Of a stretch of 64,000 nt of DNA, positions 22,162 to 34,448 are shown piece after piece (position 1 is the first letter of the stretch; each line of letters begins with the position of its first letter). The stretch lies in assembly GCA_037176885.1 (NCBI GenBank), contig JAWWNJ010000079.1:62001-126000 (forward strand), read 5' to 3'. The position numbers and the translations under genes were made by a program. The notes below the pieces were generated by a model. It saw nothing but the letters and a program-made list of their open reading frames with translations, made no database searches and was not told the DNA's origin. This DNA comes from Favolaschia claudopus. Lineage: Eukaryota; Basidiomycota; Agaricomycetes; Agaricales; Mycenaceae.

Positions 22162-25100
22162 ATGGCTACACCAACAAATCTCTGGGAAATTGGCCCAATA
22201 TCTAACCCAAGGCTTGCTTGGGGTGCGAAACGTGGCAACCGCAGTCACTGTTGCTCGACATGCGGCATAGCACTTCTGACTGGAGAAGATAGCGGGTTTT
22301 GTTGCGGTCCGGGAGGGTCAAAATTTGGAGACGTTAAGCCACTTCCTCCCCTCCCCCCTGAATACACAACATTCATTGAAGATCCTCGAATTTCACACCT
22401 ATCGCGTGTCTTGAATTTACTGTTTTCATTCGCGTCTCTCGAAACAACTCAACCATTCCCTCACATAGAAGGTCCCCCCGGATTTTTGGCAATACAGGGT
22501 CGAGTCTATCACCGAGTTCGGCCGAATCACGACAACTCGGCAGTACGGTGGTTATTATACGACGGATTTCTTGAAACGGCACCACCTCATCAAAATGCTA
22601 GCTGGTTCGAGTCTATTCCAACCCCCTGGGTTGATGCGTTCAAGCGAGCTCTTCTGCGTGTCAACTCTTTTGCCATAAATCTTCGTTATCTGGGTCAGCT
22701 CAATGTGACGAGTTCGGCGACTACTGCGCGGCTCATTTTGGAAGACACTGGTGCCTCGGAAATCGCTGCAGTGATGTCCTATTCAAATACTACTCGAGCA
22801 GATATCAAATCACGACGCATGATTGTCGTGACTGTCGGCGGCGAAAATCAATCTGTATCAACTGTCAGCCGTTACTGGGAACCTTTAGCATACCCTCTGC
22901 TCTTTCCGCACGGTACTTTGGGATGGGGTGTCGTTGGCACAACGCATGACGGGCGACTCGATCCATCTCTGGATGCAAACAGTGATATTCCGACAACTCA
23001 AATGTGGCACTATCGTGCGCGACTACTCCGCGAACCACGGTTTCGCATCTTTGGCCGCCTGGCTAATGAATATATTGTTGACATGTTCAGCCGTGATCTA
23101 GAGTCACGACTAACATACATCCGTTCAAACCAACTACGTCTACGCCAGAACGATGCTGCACTCATGGAAACCTCCGAACTGGAACCAAATGAAAACATCT
23201 ACCTTCCTGCATCATTCCTCGGTTCCAAGCGATGGGCTGCCGAGCAAGTCTCGGATTCTTTGGCTATCGCAGCTGCGTACGGAAACCCAACCTTCTTCAT
23301 CACCATGACGTGCAATCCAGATTGGCCGGAAATTCAGAGTCAATTACGTGACGGCCAGAATTTTACCGACGTGCCTGTCGTCGTTGTCCGTGTCTTCAAA
23401 CGCAAGTTATCCCTGTTGATGCAGGCCATCAAAACAATGTTTATTCATGTTGGCCGGCCGCAGTACTGCATTCATTGCGTCGAATTTCAAAAGCGGGGGC
23501 TGCCTCACTCGCACATTTTGACAAGATTCCCCGTGGACTCCCTCGATCCATCCGACATCGATAGAATTGTCTCTGCCGAAATCCCCGCTGACGCCGCCGA
23601 TGCGGAGTTAGTTCGCAAGTTCATGATGCACAATCATCCGCCTCCGACAAGACCCTGCTCAAAATATTGCCAACGTGAATCGGCTGACGGAAAAAGGACC
23701 TGCCGGTTCAACTATCCGCACCCGCTACAGGAAACAACAACAATCGATGTCGAGGGTAGAGTTCATTATCGACGCCGGCGTGCAGGAGATGAAATGGTTG
23801 TTCCACATTGTCTTCCGCTCCTCCGCCTGTTCAAATGCCATATCAACTTCGAAGTTGCGAGCAGCTCCCATATATTTCAGTACCTCTTCAAATATATTCA
23901 TAAACGTAAGTCAAGCAGCCGGTTTCAACCTCTTTATTGACAGTGACTCTACATTAGCTGCTGATAGTGCTCGGTATCGTGTTGCACAGTCGAGTGAAAC
24001 ACAAATTGACGAGATAGAAGAATTTTGGGACGCACGATATCTGTCAGCCGGCGAGGCGGCGTGGCGCATTATGGGGTTTCATGTTAGCAAAAAGGAACCA
24101 TCGGTCACAGCACTGCCGATTCATCTTCCCGACTCCTCCACCTACCACCAATACCACCGCACGGGGAACCACAGCGTTTTATCCCTCTTGAATCGCTATT
24201 TTCTTCGGCCTAGCGGCTCATTTATAGCGGCTGACGGTTGCGCCAAGCAGTTTGACAATCTATCATATGCGGAATATTATACACAGTTCCGTATTGCAAA
24301 ATATTCGCCAGAGAAGGAGGGTAAACCCAACTATTTCATCGAGCAGGAAAATTCTACCGGCTCACCCCGAATGCATGTCATAATGCGCAATTCGTCCCAC
24401 TCGCATGTCAGCCGCATCCGAAATGTTCGTCCATCTCAAGGAGAACTATTCTATCTCCGAGCACTTCTCCAAACCCGTCCGTGTCGATCCTTCGAGCAGG
24501 TTCGTACTGTGGAAAGGATCACTCTGCCAACCTTTCAAGAAGCTGCGCTTGAACTCGGGCTGTTTTCGGACACTAACGAGGCTACGTTTGCAATGATGGA
24601 GGCTGTTCAATCTCTGCGCACACCGCGCGAGCTCCGCGTTCTATTTGTACACCTCTTGGTGAATGAATGCGTGCCGGCACCACTCACACTCTGGGATAGC
24701 TTCCAAGAAAGTTTTTCGTATGACTTCATGCTTCAAAACAACAACGTTCACGAGATTGGGATGAATCTTGCATTATCGGACATCAGCAAGCTGCTCGAGG
24801 AATACGGGAAGCGACTTTCTGACTTTGGATTACCCGAGGCAACCATCCACACAAGAGAGGTGATGCATGAGCTGTCTCGCTGGGCACCACTTGCATCGCA
24901 ACTCGAACACTGGCATAGCGCAAACGAGATTGTAAGAATATTCAACAATGATCAGCTTTCAATCTACGAGCATATTCTTTCTGCCGTTCTGGAACATCGC
25001 GGACTCTGCGCTTTCATCGACGGAAAGGCCGGGCGCGGAAAAACAACTCTCGTAAACGCACTATGTGACAGGATTAGATCGATAGGGAAAATTGTAATTC

Positions 25101-26354
25101 CAACAGCTACTGCTGCCTTTGCGGCACAGCTATACCCCGGAGGACGCACAACCCACTCTGCATTCAAGGTCATTTTTCTGTTACACTGATTTCGCTTCCT
25201 GCCGCTAACGATCTGGCAAGGTTCCTGTAAATCAGAAGAACGAGATGCTGGAGTCCCCGATTGAACCAGAGGATCCTCGCGGCGAGCTTTTACGCGAGGC
25301 AGCTCTTATTATTTGGGATGAAGCTCCCATGGCTAACCGCGCTGTTCTTGCTTGCGTTGAAGAGGTTTGTCGACGGGTCATGGGAAATAACCAAGTTTTT
25401 GGTGGAAAGGTTGTACTTTTACTTGGAGATTTCCGTCAAACCTGTCCGGTAATTCCTCGAGGTTCGAGAGCCCAAGTTGTGGATGCGTCAATCAAGTCTT
25501 CCCCTCTCTTTGATTGCTTTCAGATATTTCGCCTCACGATACCTATAAGAAATGCAGAAGATCCTGAATTCGCGGCATTCGTTGATGGAATTGGTGATGG
25601 CGCCGGACCAGACATTACACTTGACCTTCTCTCTCAAACTTCCTCGGCCAAGGATCTAATATCCTTTGTATATCCGCAGGAGGTAATCGCTGATCCATTA
25701 GCGTGCCTGTTCCGTGCGATACTTGCGCCAACAAATGTCCAGGTGGACAGTTATAACAACAACATGCTCGGCATGGTTGACGGCATCAGCCGAACGTACC
25801 TTGCGGCTGATAGCTTGGATGAGGTCGAGGATATCGGCCTAGAGGCACCGGATAGCATTCTCGATTATGTGGCAAAGCACACACCTTCGGGTCTACCACC
25901 TCATTCACTCTTCATCAAGACGAATGCAGTTTTCCGACTACTCCGGAATTTTTCAGTTGATCGTGGGCTCGTCAAAAATGTGCGGGTCGTAGTGACCAGC
26001 ATAGGAACTCGCCTGATCACTGTACGAATATTACGAGGAATTGCGGGCGCGGTGAGTCGGATCGATGAAGAAGATATCCTTATTCCTCGCATAAACTTCT
26101 CTTCAACTCTTTCCTCCGGCCACACACTTTCACGTCGACAATTTCCTCTGGGACCGGCTTATGCAACAACATTCAACAGTTGCCAAGGCCTGACCTTGAA
26201 TATGCTTGGAGTAGATCTGACGCGGCCCGTTTTCTCTCATGGACAACTCTATACAGCGCTTTCTCGAATCCGTCATCGTAGCCATGCCAAAGTCCGTCTG
26301 CGTCCGGGAGAAATGACAACCACCAATGTAACATACTCTGAAATATTAGTATAA
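22162..26354 (+). mobile_element. Helitron replicase/helicase (Rep + PIF1-like), apparently intact
   Basis: Autonomous-type Helitron protein of about 1,360 aa. Exons are 22162-23907, 23958-25169 and about 25222-26354; both introns are about 50 nt and keep frame. In order: an N-terminal Cys cluster (HCCSTCGIALLTGEDSGFCC), the Helitron N-like domain with FFITMTCNPDWPEI, the HUH endonuclease motif (FQKRGLPHSHIL) and the tyrosine motif (YLFKYIHK). The helicase part has FDNLSYAEYYTQF, NVRPSQGELFYLRALL, Walker A (IDGKAGRGKTTLVNALC), Walker B (LIIWDEAPMAN), LLGDFRQTCPVI and the terminal ATTFNSCQGLTL...YTALSRIRHR motif. No stop or frameshift was found, so it may be recently active. Element ends (5' TC, 3' hairpin and CTRR) were not identified; a CTAG occurs at about 26492. 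Confidence 0.92.
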
Positions 26355-27111
26355 TTTTGTTCAGTATGAACTCTCGATCAAATGTACAGCCGGAGCGTAG
26401 CGGAGGCATATCTTGTTATATGTTAACGAACTGGACGAATATAAAATCCTGAGAGTACGGGATCGAATGAAATGAAATGAATGGACATTTTCTAGAATAG
26501 GAATGTAGCTATAGCTAGATACTGAGGATTTGTAGCGATGCGGGCTTGACGAATATATATTGACGATCTCTGTATCTCTTTGAGGTCGCCGATGCGATTT
26601 GAAGGAAAGCCGGTGTTACGATCAGTGAAGATTGATGATTCTTTCTTCGGCACCGTGGCAACGTCCGAACGGATGGCTGTAAGGATCACGGCAACAGTGC
26701 CGACTGAAGCCGCGTGTCTCCAGCGCGACAGAATTGCACAGAAAAAATCCCTCGAACCGGGAGAGACACGGTTTCGAATATGTTTCATACTCGTCTACTT
26801 GCACTGCGTTTTGCGTGGAGTAAGTTCAAGGAAATTGGAATTTTCTGCTTCCGAGTAAGTATCAACGAAAGCGAACAAGATTGTTCGCGTTCGCAGCTAA
26901 CAATTTGTGGGCGCCAGTAGAGAGACACGAAGAAAATAGTATTGGAGCCGCATTCGGGTTCTCAGAGTACAGGTACGCAATTCGGTGACACGGGTGTGTT
27001 GCAAGAAACAAACGACGGCAGATGGTAATTTTCAGGCAGCAAACATTGGCTCGCAAGGCCGACAAGAAAACGGGAATACTAAAAGCGACGGTAGCACCTG
27101 AGAACTGAGAT
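26355..27111. repeat. 3' flank of MYND copy B, shared with copy C
   Basis: Between the Helitron stop and the MYND B coding end. From about 26545 to 26960 the minus strand matches the sequence after MYND C (about 38500-38868), including a segment that would read DRNTGFPSNRIG here and DRNTGFLSNRIG there. Similarity stops abruptly at an AAGCCCG sequence in both. Several small open frames exist but none is continuous between copies, so I read it as untranslated duplicated flank. Confidence 0.55.
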
Positions 27112-28868
27112 TCATGCTTGGAGAACGGGCCTGTGGAAAGATTTATCAACCAAGAAAGTTCGAGACAACAGCCCCTGCACGAAAGCGTACGGTCTATAGA
27201 ACGGGGCGTCCATTTCTTGTAGCCGATGGCAATTTTTGATGAGCTCGTCAAGGTTCTCGATGCCGAATTCTCGCCTAAGCTGGTTTTCGATGCACGTCGG
27301 GGAGATTTCTTCCTCGTCGTACCAGTCGTTATGTAAAGTGTGTGCCACACATGTAGTGCGCCATCATCGCGACAAGGTCACGATTTCCGGTCGTCATCGC
27401 GGTATCGCGCGTTCGACGGAAGATCTCTCGAACGGTGGGGTCGTCGATTCGCCATTCTTCCGCGTTACTAGTGGGAGTATACAGGAAATAATCGACTTCG
27501 GGCTTGAGGTTGAGCTGCGCAATTTGAGCGGAGAGGGCGAGGGATCGTTTGAAGCCATTCTGAGGAGGACCGATCCGAGAAGGGGAGGGAGCGCTGGGAC
27601 CGAGAACAGGGTGCTCGACGGGTTGGGATGCAATGTCAAAGTTCAGTGGCTTCCCACATATCGTTTTGTGGCCGGCCGACCAATCGGCTACTTGGCACTC
27701 GCTGGCGGACGAAGAAATTAATGTAACCAGATAGTGTTGAGATCGAGACAGACTAATACGAACCGAGAGCAATATAGAACTTGTCGGTTCATCTTTTCAA
27801 AACATCGCGAACACCTAGGAAATTTCACAGAACCATCGTGCGCCGGCTTCCTGCATCCTAGATAGGAGCAAAACTGTCTACCTTGACCACGGCGAGAGAA
27901 GAAGTCGGCCTTGTGTGCTTTCGCGTCCGCCTTCGCTGCGTCGTAACCCACGCTCTGTATGAGCCTGGGACTGACTCTCCAATAGTTCGGAGGGATCTTC
28001 TGCTTGCGTTCGGGCTCGGCGATGAGAACGACTGGATCCTTGCCTAAGAAGGTCTCCATCGCCAGATATAAGATATGACCTGAGTAAATCCCTGTCGGCA
28101 AAACAAATTTTCGCGACAAATTCCCAGCTTGCACTCACAGATAAGTTTCGTTCGTAGTAGTTTCATTCCTGCGAACACGACTTTCTCCGCCTCGGAGTTG
28201 ATGGGAAGTTGCTGCGTCGCTGCCCAAGCATCCCATTCCGGGTGTAAGACGTATTTGGGTTGAGCAGGAATCAAAGACGGATCGTCGAGTATGGCAATCT
28301 TCAGAAGTTCGAGGAAAGCGTGTGGGTCTACGCTGAGATGCGTCAAGCGCAGCTCTGGACAGTAAGCTCTAGCATCGTGGAGGTTCGTCGATACGGAACA
28401 GACGGTGGCCAAAGCCTCGAGAACATGTTTTGATCGCTCATCAACAGTAGCGCGCGTCCACTTCATCTCGAAATCATCGTGCGCTAGGTTCTTGAGCGCT
28501 TCGAAGGACAAAAGCTGCTCGAGCTCACAGGTCTGCTTGAGCAGACACAGATGGTCATTGAGTCGAGCATCCACGCAACGATTCGCCGCTTGTAAGTCCG
28601 ATGAAAAAAGGCAGGAAAGAGCCTTGGGTAGCGTGGAGGGACGATACATAGCTGAAAGAAGGACTTCCCAGTCCGCTTCCCACTTTACCGGGTCTAGCTG
28701 AGCTTCGCGAGGTAGAGGCATCCGAATCATGACGAAGTCGTCAATGCGGTAGGAAGAAAAAGGATCAGCCTTCAAGTCAAACAACCGCATACTATCTTGA
28801 AACTCCTTGCAAATTCCGCTGATTTCGATCGTTGAATTATTGCGGAACGATTTTTCCTCGTGAAGCAT
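27112..28868 (-). pseudogene. MYND zinc-finger protein, copy B, frameshifted near the 3' end
   Basis: Close paralogue of copy C. The first ATG of the frame is at 28868 (MLHEEKSFRNNST); exons are about 28144-28868, 27767-28081 and 27112-27706. The helical N-terminal region (LEQLLSFEALKNLAHDDFEM) and complete MYND finger (CSYLGC, CSRCF, YCSRECQ, DWSAGHK) are intact. At about 27325-27345 B has four extra bases relative to C (after the MAHYMC block), which throws the frame to a stop just after THFT; the remaining 75 codons (NDWYDEEEISPTCIENQLRR onward) are still well preserved in another frame. The protein would lack its conserved C-terminal domain. Recent decay is likely. Confidence 0.75.
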
Positions 28869-29190
28869 GAATTTCTTGGAATGAAACAATTCAGGCTCAA
28901 ATTATTAAGTCAAATGCATCTTCTTGGGTTCAATTGTTCGACTTTTAACCCAGAGGCCAGCCAATAATAAGCAGAGAGCATCAAACAAATAGATTCTTGG
29001 GCCGATTTAATCTTCGAAGCTGCACCGAAATCCTATCTCACACTCATAACTTCTCGAGACTGTTTACTTATATCTAACGAGGCTGCGCCTGACCGAAATT
29101 TATTCGAGGCGCGATGAACTTTCATAAAGTGAGATAGTCCACTGCATCGCTGAATTGTATTTGTCATCAAAAGCCTGAGCTACTTTCACT
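28869..29190. other. Intergenic, nothing recognised
   Basis: Short AT-rich gap between the start of MYND B and the end of the nucleoside permease gene. No gene or repeat seen. Confidence 0.5.
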
Positions 29191-30372
29191 TCAAACCCTT
29201 CCGTTAGCAGTCTGCGTATCTGGACCAAAATCCGGCTCTCCACCCAACGAACCAAATATGTCTCCAATATAGTTTGTCGGTTTAACACCTTGATCAAATG
29301 TCGTCTGCCATCCCGCTATAATCCCTTCCACAACCTTCACCCCAGCAACATACAAATTGCGAAGCGAAGGCTCAAACCCCGGCGCCGGTCCAGTCAAAAA
29401 CGTTACTGCATCCTCCCCAGGCGGCGGACGATCGAAATTTGCCCCAGAACGCATGATGACGATGCGCGAAAAATCCACCAAACCCATCAACGCGCCTCGC
29501 ATGAGTGAGTTGAGCGTGGCATTGTCTTCCTCTTGCGAGGTGCAATACGTAGCGGAGCCGTTCGTAAACAGCCTCGTCGTGTTTTCAAAACCTTCTGCGA
29601 GTAGCCGACCGTGCCAGAACGTATCCGACGTCGCTGTGTCGCATAATTCGATGACGGGTGGCATTGTAGCAGCGGCGTACTGCGAATCCGCGCCGTATCG
29701 CGCCCGAACTGCGGCGGAAGCGAGAGTGTCGTTGAGTTGCGGTTCCGCAGCTTTAGCGAATTGGAAAGCGCACTGCCGAAGATTCTCGTTGAGCTCAAAG
29801 ACTTCTGTACCATAAATGATCTGAGGATATTGACCCGGCGCGGTAGTGCCGAACGGGAAATACCCCGTCGAAAACCCAGCCGGCATCTCGCGCGCATCGA
29901 TCTCGAATTGCAGACAGACTTGTACTGCGTATCGCGCAAACGTCACGGAGCCGATGGTGGCGACTTTCGGATTGATTCCAGCGATACCAGCGATGAGGAA
30001 GTACGTCTTGCAAAGATCGAAACGGGGGGAGTGAATGAAGGAGGCGAGAGTGGAAGCAGCGTTGATTTCGCCTTCGCCGGTGATGAGCTGACAGATGGTT
30101 TCATCTTCAGTACAATGGACATAGGGAAAGAGCGGCGAAAGTCCTTGGACGGTGATGTTCTTCGCGAGGATGTCGAATTCGGGGATATTGTGCCAAACAG
30201 ATTCCTCTGGACCAAACTGAGGCAACGCTTAATACATGACGTTTCAACGGAAATAAAACATCGACTCCACCATACTAATGATCAACACCTTCGGTGAGAT
30301 TTTTGCGACATTGCTTGCGTTGACCGTACAAAATAGCAAGGCGAAAAAGAAGGAGCTATGTTTCCAGTTCAT
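29191..30372 (-). CDS. Purine nucleoside permease (NUP family)
   Basis: Member of the fungal NUP family, characterised in Candida albicans as a purine nucleoside transporter and distantly related to nucleoside phosphorylases. Two exons: 30271-30372 with a signal peptide-like start (MNWKHSSFFFALLFCTVNAS) and KVLIISM, then 29191-30211 starting FGPEESVWH. Family motifs include ITVQGLSPLFPYVHCTEDE, YFLIAGIAGINPKVATIGSV, VIELCDTATSDTFWHG and the C-terminal VAGVKVVEGIIAGW. Length (about 373 aa) is normal and no break is seen. The long second frame without its first exon lacks the secretion signal, which supports the upstream start. Confidence 0.9.
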
Positions 30373-31232
30373 CTTGTGAGTGTATGAGAGCCGTTGGCAC
30401 CGCAGAGGGGACAAAAGCACTTGCCACTCTTTGACTGTGTATCCGAGGTTAAGTAGCCTTGTGCAGGACGCGAAAAACAGCGGACACACCGTTTTCAAAC
30501 AGCTGAGCTGTATGCCAAAGCTGGACATGTACGGCTGCGAGCTACCCAAGTAGGAATACTTCGCTGAAGATGTGGATGGCAGTTTACTGCAAGGAATTTC
30601 GAAAATGCCACTCGTACCAAAGATGTGGGAGTAGAACCATACGCGATGTCAGTCTGCTTTCTTTCTTCGCCACAAGTACACGAGAATTCTCGCGAAGCAT
30701 ACGGTTATCGGCTGCGTATTGGTCGCCCTGTCCCGGGGCGGTACTTATGAGTGGTAAATCTCAGATGATTCGAAGACTACCCAGAGTCAGAAAACGACAT
30801 TCGAATCGGACAAGTAACTTACCGCTGCGGGTGTCACCGCTCCGTCCTTTCTTAAAGCCTTCAGTTGAGCAACGGGTTCTGAGCATAAAAGAACTTAGAA
30901 GCGAAATTCGAATTTGATAACCAGTGGATGCGCTGGAAGCCTTGTTGACTGTGTTCATGCTGAGAAACTGTGAGACAGTGAGACTCGTCTTGGATGAAAA
31001 CTTTGATTGGATGTCTTCGTTGAAGAGAAATGGGATAAGCAACGCACAAAATGCGAAGTTTGACCAACGGCCAGAACATGTCATGAAAGAGGAGCCCCAA
31101 TTTTCCGCGACGTGGCCAAGAGAGAGCAGGTAAGTGACAGTCACTTTCATCACACGCACGTGCCATGATGTTACATCACGGTCACACCTTTACCTCCTTC
31201 GCTTCCCCCACCATCACCAGAATCAGCCAACC
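30373..31232. other. Divergent promoter region, no gene recognised
   Basis: Between the permease start (-) and the USP-like gene start (+). Small frames on both strands have no recognisable content. Confidence 0.45.
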
Positions 31233-34186
31233 ATGGTCCGTCTCACCCCCGAAGCTTCATTCTGGCAAGACGACCCCGACACACGAACACTTTCTACTCG
31301 AGACGCGAAAGAATGGATGACCAACAAAGAGCGCGAAGAAGGACAAACTCTCGCCGATTTCACTGGCACCACCTTCGATCAGGCTATCCAAGCGCTACGA
31401 AAATTCGGAGGCGACATGGACAAGGCAGCAAACTCTCTGTTAACCAGCGCCACGGAAGAGGCATCAGACCGCCAGAAGGACGAAGAAAAGCTCGCGGATC
31501 TGAGGCGCGAACTGGCTCCCATGTTGGCCGGACCGCGCGGCGGCTCACCACCTGTCATCGATCTCACCGGAGAAGACGACGAGCTGCCCGCTGACTCCAC
31601 CCGATTCCGCGCCACCACTCGATCGCCGCATCCCGAGTGGCAGATGGTTCCCGTCAATCGCGCAAAATCGGAGGACGACCAACTCAAGGAGGTTATGCAA
31701 GCCAGTCTGAATGATTTTGCGGCAGAGGATGAGGTCGTTCCTCCAAGTGAGATTGTGTTGAGGGAAGGTGGTCGGTAAGTGTTCTGTTTCTATGCCAGGA
31801 TTGCTTATCTTGATTCTAGCAGTCCCATCGCTTTGCGTGCGGCTACAGCGTCCAAAGCGTATGCCGCCCTAGTAATTTTATCATGCCACTTTGCGTGCAT
31901 TGTCTCTTACACTGTCGTGCTTCGAAGGTTATAACCGCCCTCTTTTCCATCCCGCAAGTACGGCAGCGCTGCGCCCAACTTCAAATGCCCGATGTGCCTC
32001 CAACTTCGAACGGTCCGGGTATGTTGATATGCCACATCCAATTGCATACCTTCAGTCTTTGATTTATCTCGTAGATTTGGCTCTCTGGCACCTTCTTCAA
32101 ACATTCACCACACTCGATCTCGGAAAAATGAGCATCCATTTCGACCATGAAGATATACTTTTAAACGCATGGGAGACGGTCCCGTTAACACAATCAGATT
32201 CCGTGCGCGATATGTCCAAGTGTGAGTCGCCTCTCCTGTATGTATTATCTCAACATGTGAACGTATGCCGCCCTCGACAGTCTTCCTCGACCAAGTCGTC
32301 AGGATCATTCAAACGGCGCTTGACGCGCAACAAGTCGAGGCAAAGTAAGCACCATTCTTTTTCCTATTTTCCTCCTTCAAACAATGTCTAACGAACGACA
32401 CTGATATGAATGAACCCAGCAACACCCCCATCGCGCCCAAACTATTCCACTTCTCGCACACCAAATACCGCATCCCGCCCTCTGGCCCGCCGATGCCCCT
32501 CCATTCGCCAAGTTTCAGCCACATCGTCTCCATCCACATTGAGCCTCATTCGTCTGCCGGCGTCGACTCCACCTCTGAGACCAGACTTACTTATAATGAC
32601 GATCCCCATTCCAAATGGACCCCCGATTCGAAGCCGCCGATTTCGACAAACGACCTTCTCACCCGCCTCTCCCAAACTCTCAACACCTACTGCTCGGACG
32701 GTTCCTCCGAACACCAGCTCATACAACGACCATCCGAGGTGGTGACGTTTGAGATCAATTTCTCCTCCCCTCGCACATCTCTTTCCAACGCTTCAATGAA
32801 CGAGGATACCGCAACCATAACGCAGCTGTGTACGTTTCCCAAAACGATCCACCTGGATCAGTTTTTGGAGGGGAATCTGGATCTGGCGAATGAGACGCGG
32901 GAGGAGGCGAGGCGGATTGGGCGGGAGTTGGCAAGGCGGGTGGCGAGGAGGGCGGAGGTTGGTGGGGCTGGAGGTGCGGGTGCGGGTGAGGTTGGTAATT
33001 CTTCGCTACCGTTTCTTGTCTATCTCCCTCATACTGGCTTTCTTTACTTACTCGTCTTCGCTCCTTTTTTCATCTCTTCTTGATTCTTCCTTTTCCTTCC
33101 CTCCAATTTTGTTTCACTCCATCGCTTTATTTACGTCGTCTTCCATCTTCATCCTTCGCGCATCGACTGATCATCTGGATCCAGACCCAATCTCCCCTCG
33201 AAACCCTCCGCTCCGCCATCCACTACTACGAAAACGTGGCGAAATGTGACTCGCCTGAGCGCGTGGCAGTGTCGAGGAGCGTGGCGACAAAATTGAAGTA
33301 TATTTTGAAGAGGTTAGAGACGGAGGTCGGGGGTGCGTGTTCTTCGTATTCCTTTTCTATTCTTGTGTTGATTGAAATTCGACGGATTGTAGATTTGGAC
33401 AAGCAGATCGCTGCACTGCAAGCTGAGCTGGACGGGTTGTGGGAGAATCCAGAGTTGATGTTGCATCCGGTGAGTGTCATTCTCCTTGATTCGACTCAAC
33501 CGCTCATTTCTTTCGACTTGGTGTTCGTTTTCCGCTGACGTTTCTTTCTTCTCTCGTGCTTCGTCTTTGTTTTACTTAACTCATCTCTCTCTTTCGATTT
33601 AGTACGACCTCCGCGCCGTCCTCGTCCACACCGGCCTCCCCGGTCGGAAACAAATCTACTCATATGTGCGGGACGCGAAGGACATGTGGTGGAAGAGTGT
33701 TGATTATAGCGTTATCGAGGTGAGTACCTCTTCTCCCTCAGACTGTACTCCCGCTTTTATCGATTGATTCACATTGCTCTTTCAATGTAGGTACCCGAGG
33801 AACTGGTCCTCACCGACCTCGCGGGTCAACACCTCGGTGCAGGACCGTATCTGCTCATGTATAGCCGCCGGCAGAGTGAAAGCGAGGGAAAGGAGCCGGT
33901 GCAATGGCCGGCGGGGTTTGTGGTGCGTCGATTTCGTTTCTTCGTATCTTTTTGGTTGAGTTTTCTGTGTCTTTGGTTTTATTCGTTTTGTTTTGTTTCG
34001 TTTGCTCTTTCGTGTTCTTTCCCTGCTTTTCGCGTGTGTAGCTGAGATGAGCAAGGCTGACCCCAAATTTACCAGGCTCGAACGGAGGAGATTAATAAAA
34101 CCTGGTTGAGCGCTCTGGAAAAGCAACCCGCAACAGGAGTAGGGGAAGGGGAGTCTGATGCGATGGCGATGGATCTTTCGCCGTGA
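31233..34186 (+). CDS. USP-type ubiquitin hydrolase homologue lacking catalytic residues
   Basis: Multi-exon protein resembling USP25/28-type deubiquitinases. Exon 1 (31233-31774) holds a UBA-like helical bundle (LADFTGTTFDQAIQALRKFG), the acidic SUMO-binding-like VIDLTGEDDE and a UIM-like SEDDQLKEVMQASLNDF. Later exons carry RPIALRAATASKAYAAL at the position of the Cys box, VITALFSIPQVRQRC, NTPIAPKLFHFSHTKYRIPP, a long insert, and the C-terminal YDLRAVLVHTGLPGRKQIYS...WWKSVDYSV block, ending at 34184-34186. The expected catalytic Cys (GNTCY) and His (GHY) are both absent, while surrounding fold motifs are kept. It likely binds ubiquitin without cleaving it. An intron near 32970-33183 is long and pyrimidine-rich. 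Confidence 0.8.
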
Positions 34187-34448
34187 GAGGTCCAGGAGTG
34201 GATTGACATGAGTGGCACGACGATATTCTCTTCTGAATTTGACGGTGCATCTCACTATCGACAACGGTTGTACTGACATCTGATATATCTCTTCTCTGTT
34301 TGTTCCGTATTTGTCGAGTAGGTCCAACGCTTATTCATGATTACCCATGCCTTACTCATACGCAAATACGGCATCAATTCACCAGCTATATAAACCGCTT
34401 GCTCCCACCACTCCCGCCTTTGAATTATAATAGCCTCTTCTCAACAGG

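Noticed and set aside
26395..26430. Candidate Helitron 3' hairpin around CCGGAGCGTAGCGG
   Set aside because: Only three base pairs can form and no CTRR follows at the expected distance.
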